A DNA stretch of 64,000 bases, taken from Actinomyces sp. ph3 (lineage in GTDB: Bacteria; Actinomycetota; Actinomycetes; Actinomycetales; Actinomycetaceae). Shown here piece by piece: positions 26,819 to 34,888 of this stretch. The position numbers were made by a program, and so were the translations under genes. Under the pieces are notes generated by a model. The model searched no databases and had not been told where the DNA came from. It saw only the letters and a list, made by a program, of their open reading frames with translations. The number at the start of each line of letters is the position of its first letter. Within the stretch, counting starts at the first letter, position 1. The stretch covers positions 310,001 to 374,000 of the forward strand of contig NZ_CAGY01000001.1 of NCBI RefSeq assembly GCF_000308055.1, read 5' to 3'.

Positions 26819-29800
26819 ATGGCCGTGTTCAGGGAAAAGGATGGTGTAACGGTGGCGGATTCCCCACGTTCACACGAATGGGTTCAACAAATGCGTCAGC
26901 AGTGGTTGACCGATCCACTCAGTGTCGATGCGTCTTGGCGCGCCTATTTTGAGGGCGATACTGTCCCGGCACAGCTCCATCGAAGCCAAGCCCCTCTCCC
27001 GACTCAGCCCACCGCGGTCGTCAGTGCCGAGGCCGCTTTGGCCGCTCACGAGGACAATCCGGCAACAGAGCAGCCCGAAGTTTCGGTGACCCGCTCCGAT
27101 CTTCCTCCCGCCCCTCCAGCACAATCCGCCCAGGCCTCGTCACCTTACGCGCGTATTCACCGCACTTCCCCGATTGCCTCGTCTTTGTCAGGGCAGGGGG
27201 AAACCCAAGATGAGCTCCATGTGTTGAAGGGCATTGCTCGCGCAACGGCTCGCAACATGGATGAGTCACTCACCATTCCAACAGCAACTTCTCAACGCCA
27301 GATTGCTGCGAAGATCCTCATTGAGAACCGATCGGTCATCAATGCGCACCTCGCGCGCACGGTTGGTGGCAAGGTTTCATTTACCCACCTCATCGGCTAC
27401 GCGATTGTCGAGGCGCTCTGCGAAATGCCGCAGATGAATGTCCGCTACTCGCTGAACGATGGCAAGCCGGCTATCGACGAACGCGCACACGTCGGTTTTG
27501 GACTGGCGATCGATATCCAACACGCGGGTGAACGCCGACTTGTTGTCCCCGTGATTCATGATGCCGATACCCTCACTTTCACCGGTTTCGTCGAGGCCTA
27601 TCAGGACATCATTTCACGCGCGAAAGCTGGCTCACTCAGCGCTGAGGACTACCAGGGCGCAACGGTCACGCTCACGAACCCCGGAACCATTGGAACAACA
27701 ACTTCCGTCCCACGTCTGATGAATGGTCAAGGTGTCATCATCGGCGTAGGCGCAATGGATTACCCCGCGGAATTTGCTGGAGTTTCTCCGCGCAAACTTG
27801 CCCTTTTGGGCATTGGCAAGACGATGTTCATCTCCTCTACCTACGACCATCGCGTGATCCAGGGCGCAGCTTCGGGTGATTTCTTACGCCTCCTTGATCT
27901 CAAGCTCAGCGGACGCGACGGTTTCTACGATCGCGTGTTTACAGCGCTTCATATCCCAGTTCCTCCCTACGCGTGGGAAGCAGACTTCGAATACGATCTG
28001 GAGCGCGAAAAGGGCAAGCCCGCTCGTATTGCGGAGCTCATTCAGGCCTACCGTTCACGAGGCCATTTGGCAGCAGATACCGATCCCCTGGCTTATCGCG
28101 TCCGCCGCCACCCCGATTTGAACCTTTCAACCTACGGCTTGACTGTGTGGGACTTGGATCGTTCATTCCCCACGGGTGGCTTCGGTGGAAGCGAGCAGAT
28201 GCTACTTCGCGATCTGCTTGCCCGCCTGCACGATACCTATATTCGTTCTATCGGTATCGAATACATGCACATTCAGGACCCGAACCAGCGACAGTGGGTC
28301 CAAGAACGCATTGAAGGCCCCTTTGAAGCACCTTCCTCTAAGGAACAGCGCCGCATTCTTTCAACGCTCATTCACGCCGAGGCTTTCGAAGAATTCCTGC
28401 AGACAAAGTACCAGGGCCAGAAGCGTTTCTCTCTGGAAGGCGGGGAATCACTGATCCCGCTTTTGGATGAGATTTTGAATAAGGCCGCACACCGCGGGAT
28501 CCACGAGGTTGCCATTGCGATGGCGCACCGCGGACGCTTGAATGTTCTGGCAAACCTTGCCGGAAAGAGCTATGCCCAGATTTTCTCCGAGTTCGAAGGA
28601 AATCAGGATCCGCGCACTGTCCAGGGCTCTGGTGACGTTAAGTATCACCTGGGTACCGAAGGCGTTTATTCCTCTGAAGACGGCGTCGCAACGAAGATTT
28701 CTCTTGCGGCAAATCCTTCGCATCTCGAGGCCGCTGACGGTGTCCTTGAGGGCATTGTTCGCGCGAAGCAAGATGTCCTGGGTGATCCTGATTTCCCCGT
28801 GGTTCCACTACTCATCCACGGCGATTCTGCCTTCATCGGCCAGGGTGTCGTTCAAGAGACTCTGAACATGTCTCAGCTGACCGGCTACCGCACTGGCGGA
28901 ACCATTCACGTCATTGTGAACAACCAGATTGGCTTTACAACTGGTCCAGCTTCGGGTCGTTCAACGCGCTACCCAACCGATTTGGCCAAGGGCCTTCAGG
29001 TCCCGATCTTCCATGTCAACGGTGATGATCCCGAGGCCGTAGTCCGCGTGGCTGCATTGGCTTTGGATTTCCGCGAGGCTTTCCACAAGGATGTCATCAT
29101 CGACATGACCTGTTACCGCCGTCGCGGTCACAATGAGGGTGATGATCCTTCAATGACGCAGCCGGTCATGTACTCGCTCATTTCACAGCTTCCGTCCACC
29201 CGTGAGGTCTACATCCGTAACCTGGTTGGCCGTGGTCAGCTGACCGATGAAGAGGCCCGCGCTTCAATCCGCGCCTACGAGGCTGAGCTCAGCGAAATCC
29301 TTGAGCACACCCGCGAACACGGCTGGGCCCCACAGCAAGAACACCACTCTGAGGACGATCAGTGGCAGGTCCCCGAAAGCCAGCTTCCCGGCGCGGGAAT
29401 GATGATTGGCTGGTCTTCGGCAGTCAGCCCCGAGGCACTCGAGCGTATCGGTGATGCCTACGTGAATTTCCCGCCTGATTTCACCGTGCATCCCAAGCTT
29501 GAAAAGCTATGCCAGAAGCGTCAAGAAATGGCGACCGGCCATGCCCCCATTGATTGGGGTTTTGCGGAGCTCCTGGCCTTTGGCACTTTGCTGATGGAGG
29601 GAACGCCTATTCGCCTCTCGGGCGAGGACGCACGACGCGCGACATTCGTCCAGCGCCATGCAGTTTTGCACGATCACAAAGACGGTCGTGAGTTCACTCC
29701 CCTGCACTTCCTCACTCCCGACCAGGCAAACTTCGATGTTTTCGATTCCCCACTGTCGGAGTATGCGGTATTGGCCTATGAGTATGGCTACTCCATTGAG

Positions 29801-30568
29801 CGCCCCGAAGCTTTAGTTTTGTGGGAAGCACAGTTTGGAGACTTCGCAATTGGCGCTCAAACGGTCATCGATGAGTTTGTTTCTTCCGCGGAAACAAAGT
29901 GGGGACAGCGCTCTTCCTTGGTCATGCTCTTGCCACACGGCCAAGAGGGCCAGGGCCCAGACCACTCATCGGCGCGTATCGAGCGATACCTGCAGCTTGC
30001 CGCAGAAAACAACATGTGGATCGTTCAGCCCTCTACCCCGGCGAACCACTTCCACATGCTGCGCACTCAGGCCTACAAGCGGCCTCGTAAGCCACTCATC
30101 GCCTTCACCCCAAAGCAGCTTCTGCGTTTGCATGCCGCTTCATCACGTCTTGAGGAATTCACCACCGGCTCCTTCACTCCCGTGTACGGCGAAGTCGATT
30201 CGCGGGTGGATACAAACCACGTGTCGCGGGTGATTTTGTGCTCGGGACGGGTCTACTACGACCTGATCCATGAGCGGGAAGAGCACGGTGCATGGAATAC
30301 GGCGATTATCCGCGTTGAGCAACTCTATCCGCTTCCCACTGAGGAGCTCCGTCAGGCTCTGTCTACATTCCCGAATGCTGAACTTCTGTGGGTTCAAGAT
30401 GAGCCGAAGAACCAGGGAATTTGGCCTCACTTCGCATTGAATTTGTTCCCCGAGCTAGGAATTGCGCCAACTCTGGTTTCCCGTCCAGAGAGCGCAACGA
30501 CCGCCGCCGGGCGAGCAAGCTTGCATCGCGAACAGGCCGCGGAGCTCATGCGCCGGGCCTTCGCATAG
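26819..30568 (+). CDS. kgd: Multifunctional 2-oxoglutarate decarboxylase/dehydrogenase E1-E2 (Kgd, OdhA type)
   Basis: About 1249 residues. The order is: a short N-terminal segment (HEWVQQMRQQWLTDPLSVDASWRAYF), a Pro/Ala linker, an E2-like acyltransferase core (about 135-360, ending in YDHRVIQGAASGDFLRLL), then a full thiamine-dependent E1 (RGHLAADTDPL, IAMAHRGRLNVLANL, GDSAFIGQGVVQE, RRRGHNEGDDPS). There is no lipoyl domain, as in mycobacterial and corynebacterial Kgd/OdhA, which work with a separate E2/E3. ATG 26819 lacks a clear ribosome site. TAAAAT at 26798-26803 suggests a very short leader; GTG 26852, after AAAAGGA, is another possible start. Confidence 0.95.
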   Translation: MAVFREKDGVTVADSPRSHEWVQQMRQQWLTDPLSVDASWRAYFEGDTVPAQLHRSQAPLPTQPTAVVSAEAALAAHEDNPATEQPEVSVTRSDLPPAPPAQSAQASSPYARIHRTSPIASSLSGQGETQDELHVLKGIARATARNMDESLTIPTATSQRQIAAKILIENRSVINAHLARTVGGKVSFTHLIGYAIVEALCEMPQMNVRYSLNDGKPAIDERAHVGFGLAIDIQHAGERRLVVPVIHDADTLTFTGFVEAYQDIISRAKAGSLSAEDYQGATVTLTNPGTIGTTTSVPRLMNGQGVIIGVGAMDYPAEFAGVSPRKLALLGIGKTMFISSTYDHRVIQGAASGDFLRLLDLKLSGRDGFYDRVFTALHIPVPPYAWEADFEYDLEREKGKPARIAELIQAYRSRGHLAADTDPLAYRVRRHPDLNLSTYGLTVWDLDRSFPTGGFGGSEQMLLRDLLARLHDTYIRSIGIEYMHIQDPNQRQWVQERIEGPFEAPSSKEQRRILSTLIHAEAFEEFLQTKYQGQKRFSLEGGESLIPLLDEILNKAAHRGIHEVAIAMAHRGRLNVLANLAGKSYAQIFSEFEGNQDPRTVQGSGDVKYHLGTEGVYSSEDGVATKISLAANPSHLEAADGVLEGIVRAKQDVLGDPDFPVVPLLIHGDSAFIGQGVVQETLNMSQLTGYRTGGTIHVIVNNQIGFTTGPASGRSTRYPTDLAKGLQVPIFHVNGDDPEAVVRVAALALDFREAFHKDVIIDMTCYRRRGHNEGDDPSMTQPVMYSLISQLPSTREVYIRNLVGRGQLTDEEARASIRAYEAELSEILEHTREHGWAPQQEHHSEDDQWQVPESQLPGAGMMIGWSSAVSPEALERIGDAYVNFPPDFTVHPKLEKLCQKRQEMATGHAPIDWGFAELLAFGTLLMEGTPIRLSGEDARRATFVQRHAVLHDHKDGREFTPLHFLTPDQANFDVFDSPLSEYAVLAYEYGYSIERPEALVLWEAQFGDFAIGAQTVIDEFVSSAETKWGQRSSLVMLLPHGQEGQGPDHSSARIERYLQLAAENNMWIVQPSTPANHFHMLRTQAYKRPRKPLIAFTPKQLLRLHAASSRLEEFTTGSFTPVYGEVDSRVDTNHVSRVILCSGRVYYDLIHEREEHGAWNTAIIRVEQLYPLPTEELRQALSTFPNAELLWVQDEPKNQGIWPHFALNLFPELGIAPTLVSRPESATTAAGRASLHREQAAELMRRAFA

Positions 30569-30576
30569 GGGTCATC

Positions 30577-31179
30577 ATGCGAATCTGTATTATCGGTGAC
30601 GAACTCATTACCCCCATGGGAGATCCCCGAGGCCTGGGTTGGGTCGGGAGGGTATTGGCACGTTCCGAGTTCCCTTCTCCGCCAACCGTCATGACCTTGG
30701 CTGTTCCGGGAGAAACGACCTCGCAGCTTGCTGCACGCTGGGAGGATGAGGTCGTGTATCGCTTTGCTCCCGACGAGCCCTGCGCGCTGATTATTGCTGT
30801 TGGATGCAGTGATATTCCGGCCGGAATTTCAACTCCACGATCGCGGCTCAATTTGGCGAATATTACTGACCGAGCATCAACTTTGGGGATCCCCTCGATG
30901 GTCGTTGGCCCACCTCCGCTTGCCGGTGTGCAATCCTCTGCGGTGAAAGAACTTTCACTGTCGTGTCAACAGGTGTGTGAACGCAGAGATATCCCCTTTG
31001 TTGATACCTATACTCCCCTCGTCGCTCATGACCAGTGGTTTGAAGATATGGCGTCTTCATCCGTACGCAGTGCGCGTGGAGCATCGATGCCCGGACAGTC
31101 TGGCTTTGCACTGATGGCTTGGCTTGTTCTGCATCAAGGATGGTTTGAGTGGACGGGAGCGACCCCGGCGGACGTGTGA
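30577..31179 (+). CDS. SGNH/GDSL-hydrolase-like protein with missing catalytic residues
   Basis: 200-residue flavodoxin-like SGNH fold. The blocks are recognizable but altered: block I is GDEL instead of GDSL, so Glu replaces the nucleophile Ser. Block II keeps the Gly (VPGETT), block III is VGCSD instead of GxND, and block V reads GASMPGQSGF where DxxHPN is expected, so Asp and His are gone. It may be a binding protein or pseudoenzyme. It begins 9 bases after kgd with TAGGGG as ribosome site and is likely cotranscribed. Confidence 0.7.
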   Translation: MRICIIGDELITPMGDPRGLGWVGRVLARSEFPSPPTVMTLAVPGETTSQLAARWEDEVVYRFAPDEPCALIIAVGCSDIPAGISTPRSRLNLANITDRASTLGIPSMVVGPPPLAGVQSSAVKELSLSCQQVCERRDIPFVDTYTPLVAHDQWFEDMASSSVRSARGASMPGQSGFALMAWLVLHQGWFEWTGATPADV

Positions 31180-31336
31180 GCACAGGAGGAATGTGTGTAC
31201 CCACGTCATTCACGTTTCTCCCCCAAGAGACTTTTGCCGTCGACTACTACCCGCGCAGTGGGATCATGAAGGCTATCCGTGAGGCGTGACGCGAACGCGC
31301 CCCGGCCTCGTCCATCCCACACACGTCAGTGAGACC

Positions 31337-31622
31337 ATGAGCAACCAGTACCCCACCTCTCCCCCGCCCGGTCCCGTCAACCATCCCCGGCCTCGTCGAT
31401 GATCGAGCGCCTGCCGCGGGGGCTTTCATCGGCAGGTACGTGCACTTCGGCTACTGGCGGCTCGTGTGGGTAGCTGCTTACTGCGTCATCGGCCTGATTG
31501 CCGCGATCGCGTGCGCCTCCCTCGCCCAGCCGACCCCTGGTCTGCGAGCCTCGACTAGTCGTATCGGCACCGGGCAACGCGGGGTTGCCTGCAACCGTCG
31601 TCCTCGATCAACGAAGCCGTGA
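31337..31622 (+). pseudogene. Possible frameshifted remnant of a small membrane protein
   Basis: ATG 31337 opens a 21-residue Pro-rich peptide (NQYPTSPPPGPVNHPRPRR) ending at TGA 31402. In another frame, DDRAPAAGAFIGRY runs into a hydrophobic helix (LVWVAAYCVIGLIAAIACAS, about 31461-31520) and stays open to TGA 31620-31622. Joined by a frameshift these resemble the start of a Pro-rich-headed actinobacterial membrane protein, but nothing downstream supports a full gene. The rest of 31180-31633 shows no convincing gene. Confidence 0.3.
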
Positions 31623-31633
31623 AACGGGTCGTC

Positions 31634-32518
31634 TCACGGCTGGGTGAGGATCCCCGAGATGAAGCGCGCGCTGTGGTCGAGGGCGGCCTCGGCCTCGGGA
31701 ATGATCGGAACGCCCAGGACATACACGTGGAAGCCATCCGGCTCCACGCGCAGGCGCACGTCCACGCCAGCGCGAGCGGCCTTGCGCGCGAACTCGATCA
31801 CGTCGGGGCCAACGATGTCCGCGTCCCCCTGGAAAATACGCATCGGCGGCAGGCCCGCCGGGTCACCGTACAGGGGGCTGACGCGCCAGTCGGCCGGGTC
31901 CAGGTCGCCCGCCCACGCGCGGCCCGCCCACGCCGCGCCGGGGACACGCAGAACCCGGTCGCGGTGCTGCACATCCTCGATGCGCGGATTCGTCATGGTG
32001 ACGTCCAGCCACGGCGCGTACAGGACGAGGCCGTCCACCTGCCATGCACCCGCGTCGCGTCGCTGCATGGCGAGGGAGAGGGCCAATCCGCCTCCCGCCG
32101 AGTCGCCGAAGAGGATAACACGGCCGAACTCGGCCTGGGCCTCGTCGATGATGGGCTGGACGACGTCGAACGCGTCGGTCGCGGTGTGCGCGGGAGCGAT
32201 CGGGTAGTCGGGGATGATGACGGGCAGCCCGGTGCGGTCGATGAGGCCCGCGACGATACCCCACTGACCAGCGACCATCGGGTACGCATACGCTCCACCA
32301 TGCAGATAGATGAGTACACCGCCCGAGCGCAGGCCCTGCTTCGGGAACACGCGGGTTATGCCTTTGTTGCACGTCGCCGTGAAACGTCCTCGCATGCGTG
32401 CAGGCATCGGGGCGGGCTGCGGGGCGTGGAGCGCCATCTGCTCAGTCGCTGTCTCGCTCTGTAGCAACGGAGGCACAAGCCCCATACAGAAGTGAACAAC
32501 GCGCATCTGGAGGGACAT
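31634..32518 (-). CDS. Alpha/beta hydrolase, hormone-sensitive-lipase family esterase
   Basis: 294 residues. The HSL-type oxyanion motif LIYLHGGAYAYP, the nucleophile elbow FGDSAGGGLALSL, the acid in FQGDADIVGPD and the catalytic His in PDGFHVYV are all intact. The substrate is unknown; carboxylesters of short acids are usual for the family. Start ATG 32518 follows AGAGG. The gene is visibly GC-richer (third positions mostly G or C) than its neighbours and stands alone in a gene-poor patch, suggesting a different origin. Confidence 0.85.
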   Translation of the reverse strand: MSLQMRVVHFCMGLVPPLLQSETATEQMALHAPQPAPMPARMRGRFTATCNKGITRVFPKQGLRSGGVLIYLHGGAYAYPMVAGQWGIVAGLIDRTGLPVIIPDYPIAPAHTATDAFDVVQPIIDEAQAEFGRVILFGDSAGGGLALSLAMQRRDAGAWQVDGLVLYAPWLDVTMTNPRIEDVQHRDRVLRVPGAAWAGRAWAGDLDPADWRVSPLYGDPAGLPPMRIFQGDADIVGPDVIEFARKAARAGVDVRLRVEPDGFHVYVLGVPIIPEAEAALDHSARFISGILTQP

Positions 32519-33097
32519 GGAGCCTCTTTCGTTTCGACGAATCAGTGTGCACGCACCGGGACACCCCCTCGCGCCAGCACGTTCTAGGATACGCCGCGAG
32601 AGGGGTTCGTTTCTCACTGCGAGTGTTCATCGTGACTATCGGGAGGTAACACCAGTGGTGGTAGGTACCGGTGGCTGAAAGCCGTATCTGCTCGCCGCTG
32701 GAATCTGGCGAGAGCCCATCGGACGAACCTACTACGCGGATAGGTTACGAACATCCGGATACCTTAATAACCTATCCGGATGCGTGGTTCCTATCCAGAA
32801 CGACGGCCGTGGATTGACACCACCCATAAACGGGTTACCCACGCCACCGCGAGCGTCCTCAGCACCGCCCCAGCACACACAATATATCCGCATGCGCGCG
32901 GCACAAGCATGATCGGCAGCCTATGAGCACACCGTTGTCCAGTGCTGTAGGAACGCAAATCCAGCGGCACACACCCCAGACACGGCGCACACCTGGTCCC
33001 GTACCCGCGCGCCCCTCGCATCACGCGCGCCTCGCGCAACCGCACCTGGTTCCCGCTAGCAGTGCAAACAAAACGCGTAAACAACGCGCATACAAAA
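32519..33097. other. Gene-poor GC-rich spacer
   Basis: 579 bases without a gene I can support. It holds a 6-bp hairpin (CTCGCC/GGCGAG, 32691-32712), the nested inverted repeats at 32738-32782, and a GC-rich low-information stretch (32860-33060) up to the bL37 terminator. It presumably includes the esterase promoter. Confidence 0.5.
32738..32782. repeat. Nested inverted repeats
   Basis: GGATAGGTTA (32738-32747) pairs exactly with TAACCTATCC (32768-32777). Interleaved with it, CATCCGGATA (32752-32761) is matched in reverse complement by TATCCGGATG (32773-32782), each itself built on the palindrome TCCGGA. The two pairings compete, as in a regulatory switch or a recombination/element-end site. 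Confidence 0.55.
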
Positions 33098-33125
33098 CGC
33101 GCCCGGACCATCCGGTCCGGGCGCG
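33098..33125 (-). terminator. Terminator of the sigR-rsrA-bL37 operon
   Basis: Perfect 12-bp stem CGCGCCCGGACC/GGTCCGGGCGCG with a 4-base loop. On the minus strand it is followed directly by TTTTG, a classical intrinsic terminator 13 bases after the bL37 stop. Confidence 0.88.
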
Positions 33126-33138
33126 CAACGTATTCGGC

Positions 33139-33213
33139 TCAAGCGTTAGGACGCTTGCCGTGGTTCGCGCCGTGCTTACGACGATCGCGACGCTTACGAC
33201 CCCTCTTCGACAT
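33139..33213 (-). CDS. 50S ribosomal protein bL37 (24 residues)
   Basis: A 24-codon gene: MSKRGRKRRDRRKHGANHGK then RPNA. This is almost the same as the small basic actinobacterial protein bL37 found in the mycobacterial 50S structure (MAKRGRKKRDRK...ANHGKRPNS, from memory). GAGGAG lies 6 bases before ATG 33213, and a perfect terminator follows. It is the last gene of the sigma/anti-sigma operon, 92 bases after rsrA, an arrangement I believe is shared with other actinobacteria. Confidence 0.88.
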   Translation of the reverse strand: MSKRGRKRRDRRKHGANHGKRPNA

Positions 33214-33305
33214 TGTCGTCTCCTCTAAAACTGAGATATCCAACCTGTACAGTTTTTCACACCCACAGCGTTTCTCCAAACAGAGAGCACCCTGCGAGTC
33301 GAAAC

Positions 33306-33611
33306 TCACGATTCTGTCGAGCTCCAGCTCACCGTCACACAGGTCTTGGAGACAATCCGTGCTCGAAGAGATGCAGGCGCAGGTTCGTCAAGACAATGTG
33401 CCAGTAGCGAGCGAACATAACGCTCGGTGTACATCGATTCCTGACAGTGGGAGCAGCGCGAAATGTGTTCGAGCAACTGCGCGCGCAAAGCGGGATCCTT
33501 CAGACAGTCAGTCGTGATGTGCTCTTGGCATCCCTCTCGGTCAAGAAAGTCAATGACCTCATAGAGGTGGTCATGTAATTCCTGACAAGCACGATGATCA
33601 TCAATCTGCAT
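33306..33611 (-). CDS. rsrA: Zinc-binding redox-sensing anti-sigma factor (RsrA/RshA family)
   Basis: 101 residues. The ZAS motif HISRCSHC (HxxxCxxC) is complete, and an upstream Cys (REGC or TDC) can complete a thiol switch. In the family, reduced zinc-bound RsrA holds SigR/SigH; disulfide stress forms a disulfide, releases zinc and frees the sigma factor. Start ATG 33611 lies inside the last codons of the sigma gene (11-base overlap), behind GGGGGA, so the two are coupled. Confidence 0.93.
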   Translation of the reverse strand: MQIDDHRACQELHDHLYEVIDFLDREGCQEHITTDCLKDPALRAQLLEHISRCSHCQESMYTERYVRSLLAHCLDEPAPASLRARIVSKTCVTVSWSSTES

Positions 33612-34194
33612 GGTATCCCCCAATACCGTATTCCGCCGCAAGTTCAGATAGGCTGTCGCGAAGATTCTTTCGCCCACGATGAAGCCGTGACATGACAGTT
33701 CCAATGGGAATGTCAAGCATCTCGGCAATTTCTTTATAGGCAAAACCCTCAACATCAGACAGAAGTACGACCACACGCTGATCTTCAGACAAAGCTTCAA
33801 GAGCCGAACGAAGCTCCGCTGACGGAATATTATCCAGAGCTTCGGTTTCCGCCGAGACAAGCCCCTTTTCGTCGTGTGAGGCAGCCGCTGCCAACTGCCA
33901 GTCTTCAACGTCTTCACCACCGCTACGCTGTGGCGAACGCTGTGCCTTGCGGTACTGGGTAATGTACGTGTTCGTCAAAATCCGATACAGCCAGGCCTTA
34001 ATGTTCGTTCCTTGCTGATATTGGTGGAACTTCGTGTAGGCCTTCATGAAGGTCTCTTGAACGAGATCTTCTGCGTCGGCACGATTGCGCGTCATCCCCA
34101 GCGCCGCACCGAAGAGCTGATCGACCAGAGGAAGGGCCTGTTCGGCAAAAAGCCGGTCCTTTTCCTCTTGACTGATTTCTTGTGTATCACTCAT
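33601..34194 (-). CDS. sigR: ECF sigma factor of the thiol-stress response (SigR/SigH)
   Basis: 197 residues from ATG 34194. Region 2 ([46 protein letters not shown]) and region 4 ([33 protein letters not shown]) match SigR of Streptomyces and SigH of mycobacteria. The frame stays open upstream to GTG 34317 or ATG 34311, adding about 39-41 basic residues. Streptomyces SigR has such a longer, unstable form made from an autoregulated promoter. The start is therefore ambiguous: neither ATG 34194 nor the upstream codons has a strong ribosome site. Confidence 0.93.
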   Translation of the reverse strand: MSDTQEISQEEKDRLFAEQALPLVDQLFGAALGMTRNRADAEDLVQETFMKAYTKFHQYQQGTNIKAWLYRILTNTYITQYRKAQRSPQRSGGEDVEDWQLAAAASHDEKGLVSAETEALDNIPSAELRSALEALSEDQRVVVLLSDVEGFAYKEIAEMLDIPIGTVMSRLHRGRKNLRDSLSELAAEYGIGGYHAD

Positions 34195-34320
34195 CGGTGT
34201 CAAGGCTAATCGCGAATACCTAGGATGGGAAAGTGGACGCGCAAAATCAGGGCGAGGCTTGTGCCTTCCCCTAACCCGTGGGCGCTGCGCCACTCTCACA
34301 TCGCTTTGCATATCCACATC

Positions 34321-34345
34321 AACGCCTGCGATAGCTAATTATTCC
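34321..34345 (-). promoter_or_regulatory. Putative SigR-dependent autoregulatory promoter
   Basis: Read on the minus strand: GGAAT (34345-34341), 17 bases, GTT (34323-34321). This fits the GGAAY-N17-19-GTT pattern of SigR/SigH promoters. Transcription would begin near 34314, right at the upstream start codons of the sigma gene, and so make mainly the long form as a nearly leaderless message. Confidence 0.5.
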
Positions 34346-34432
34346 GCTCCGCATTCCACCCGCAGCCAAAATTGCCCATCTTTATCGACGTGGAAACCGG
34401 TGTACCTGAGGATTTTTTGACACAATAAGGCT

Positions 34433-34888
34433 ATGTCTATTCTTCGCGGTATTGCTCGTCCCTTGTTGGTTGCACCCCTTGCCCTAGACGCAGTTGACGC
34501 CTTGATCCACCCGGATCAGCATGCAGCTAAACTCGAAGGACTTCGCCCGCTCTTCAACAAAGTTGAAGATTCGACACAGATCGATGACATCGATCCCTAC
34601 CTGCGTTCCGCCGCACGCATCAGTGCGGGCGTAGCCTTGGCTGCCTCCGTCACTTTCGCCATCGGCAAAGCCCCCCGCACCTCGGCTGCGCTCCTGGCAG
34701 GGATTGCCCTTCCCATGGCGATTATCAATCACGAGGATCGCACTTCCCTTGGTCTCAAGCTCGCAAATTGCGCAGGGCTTGTTTTTGCGGGGATGGACCG
34801 ACGCGGTCGCCCAAGCGCTGCCTGGCGTCGCGATGAGAAACGCCGCGCACTTTCTCAGCAGGCAATCACAGCAGGCTCTGGACAGTGA
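34433..34888 (+). CDS. DoxX-family membrane protein
   Basis: 151 residues with about four hydrophobic segments. The N-terminus (ILRGIARPLLVAPLALDAVDALIHP) and the central ARISAGVALAASVTFAIGKAPRTSAALLAG are typical of actinobacterial DoxX proteins. In mycobacteria DoxX is linked to thiol homeostasis, which may be relevant beside the SigR operon, but the biochemical role is unknown. Its TGA overlaps the aroA GTG. Confidence 0.85.
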   Translation: MSILRGIARPLLVAPLALDAVDALIHPDQHAAKLEGLRPLFNKVEDSTQIDDIDPYLRSAARISAGVALAASVTFAIGKAPRTSAALLAGIALPMAIINHEDRTSLGLKLANCAGLVFAGMDRRGRPSAAWRRDEKRRALSQQAITAGSGQ

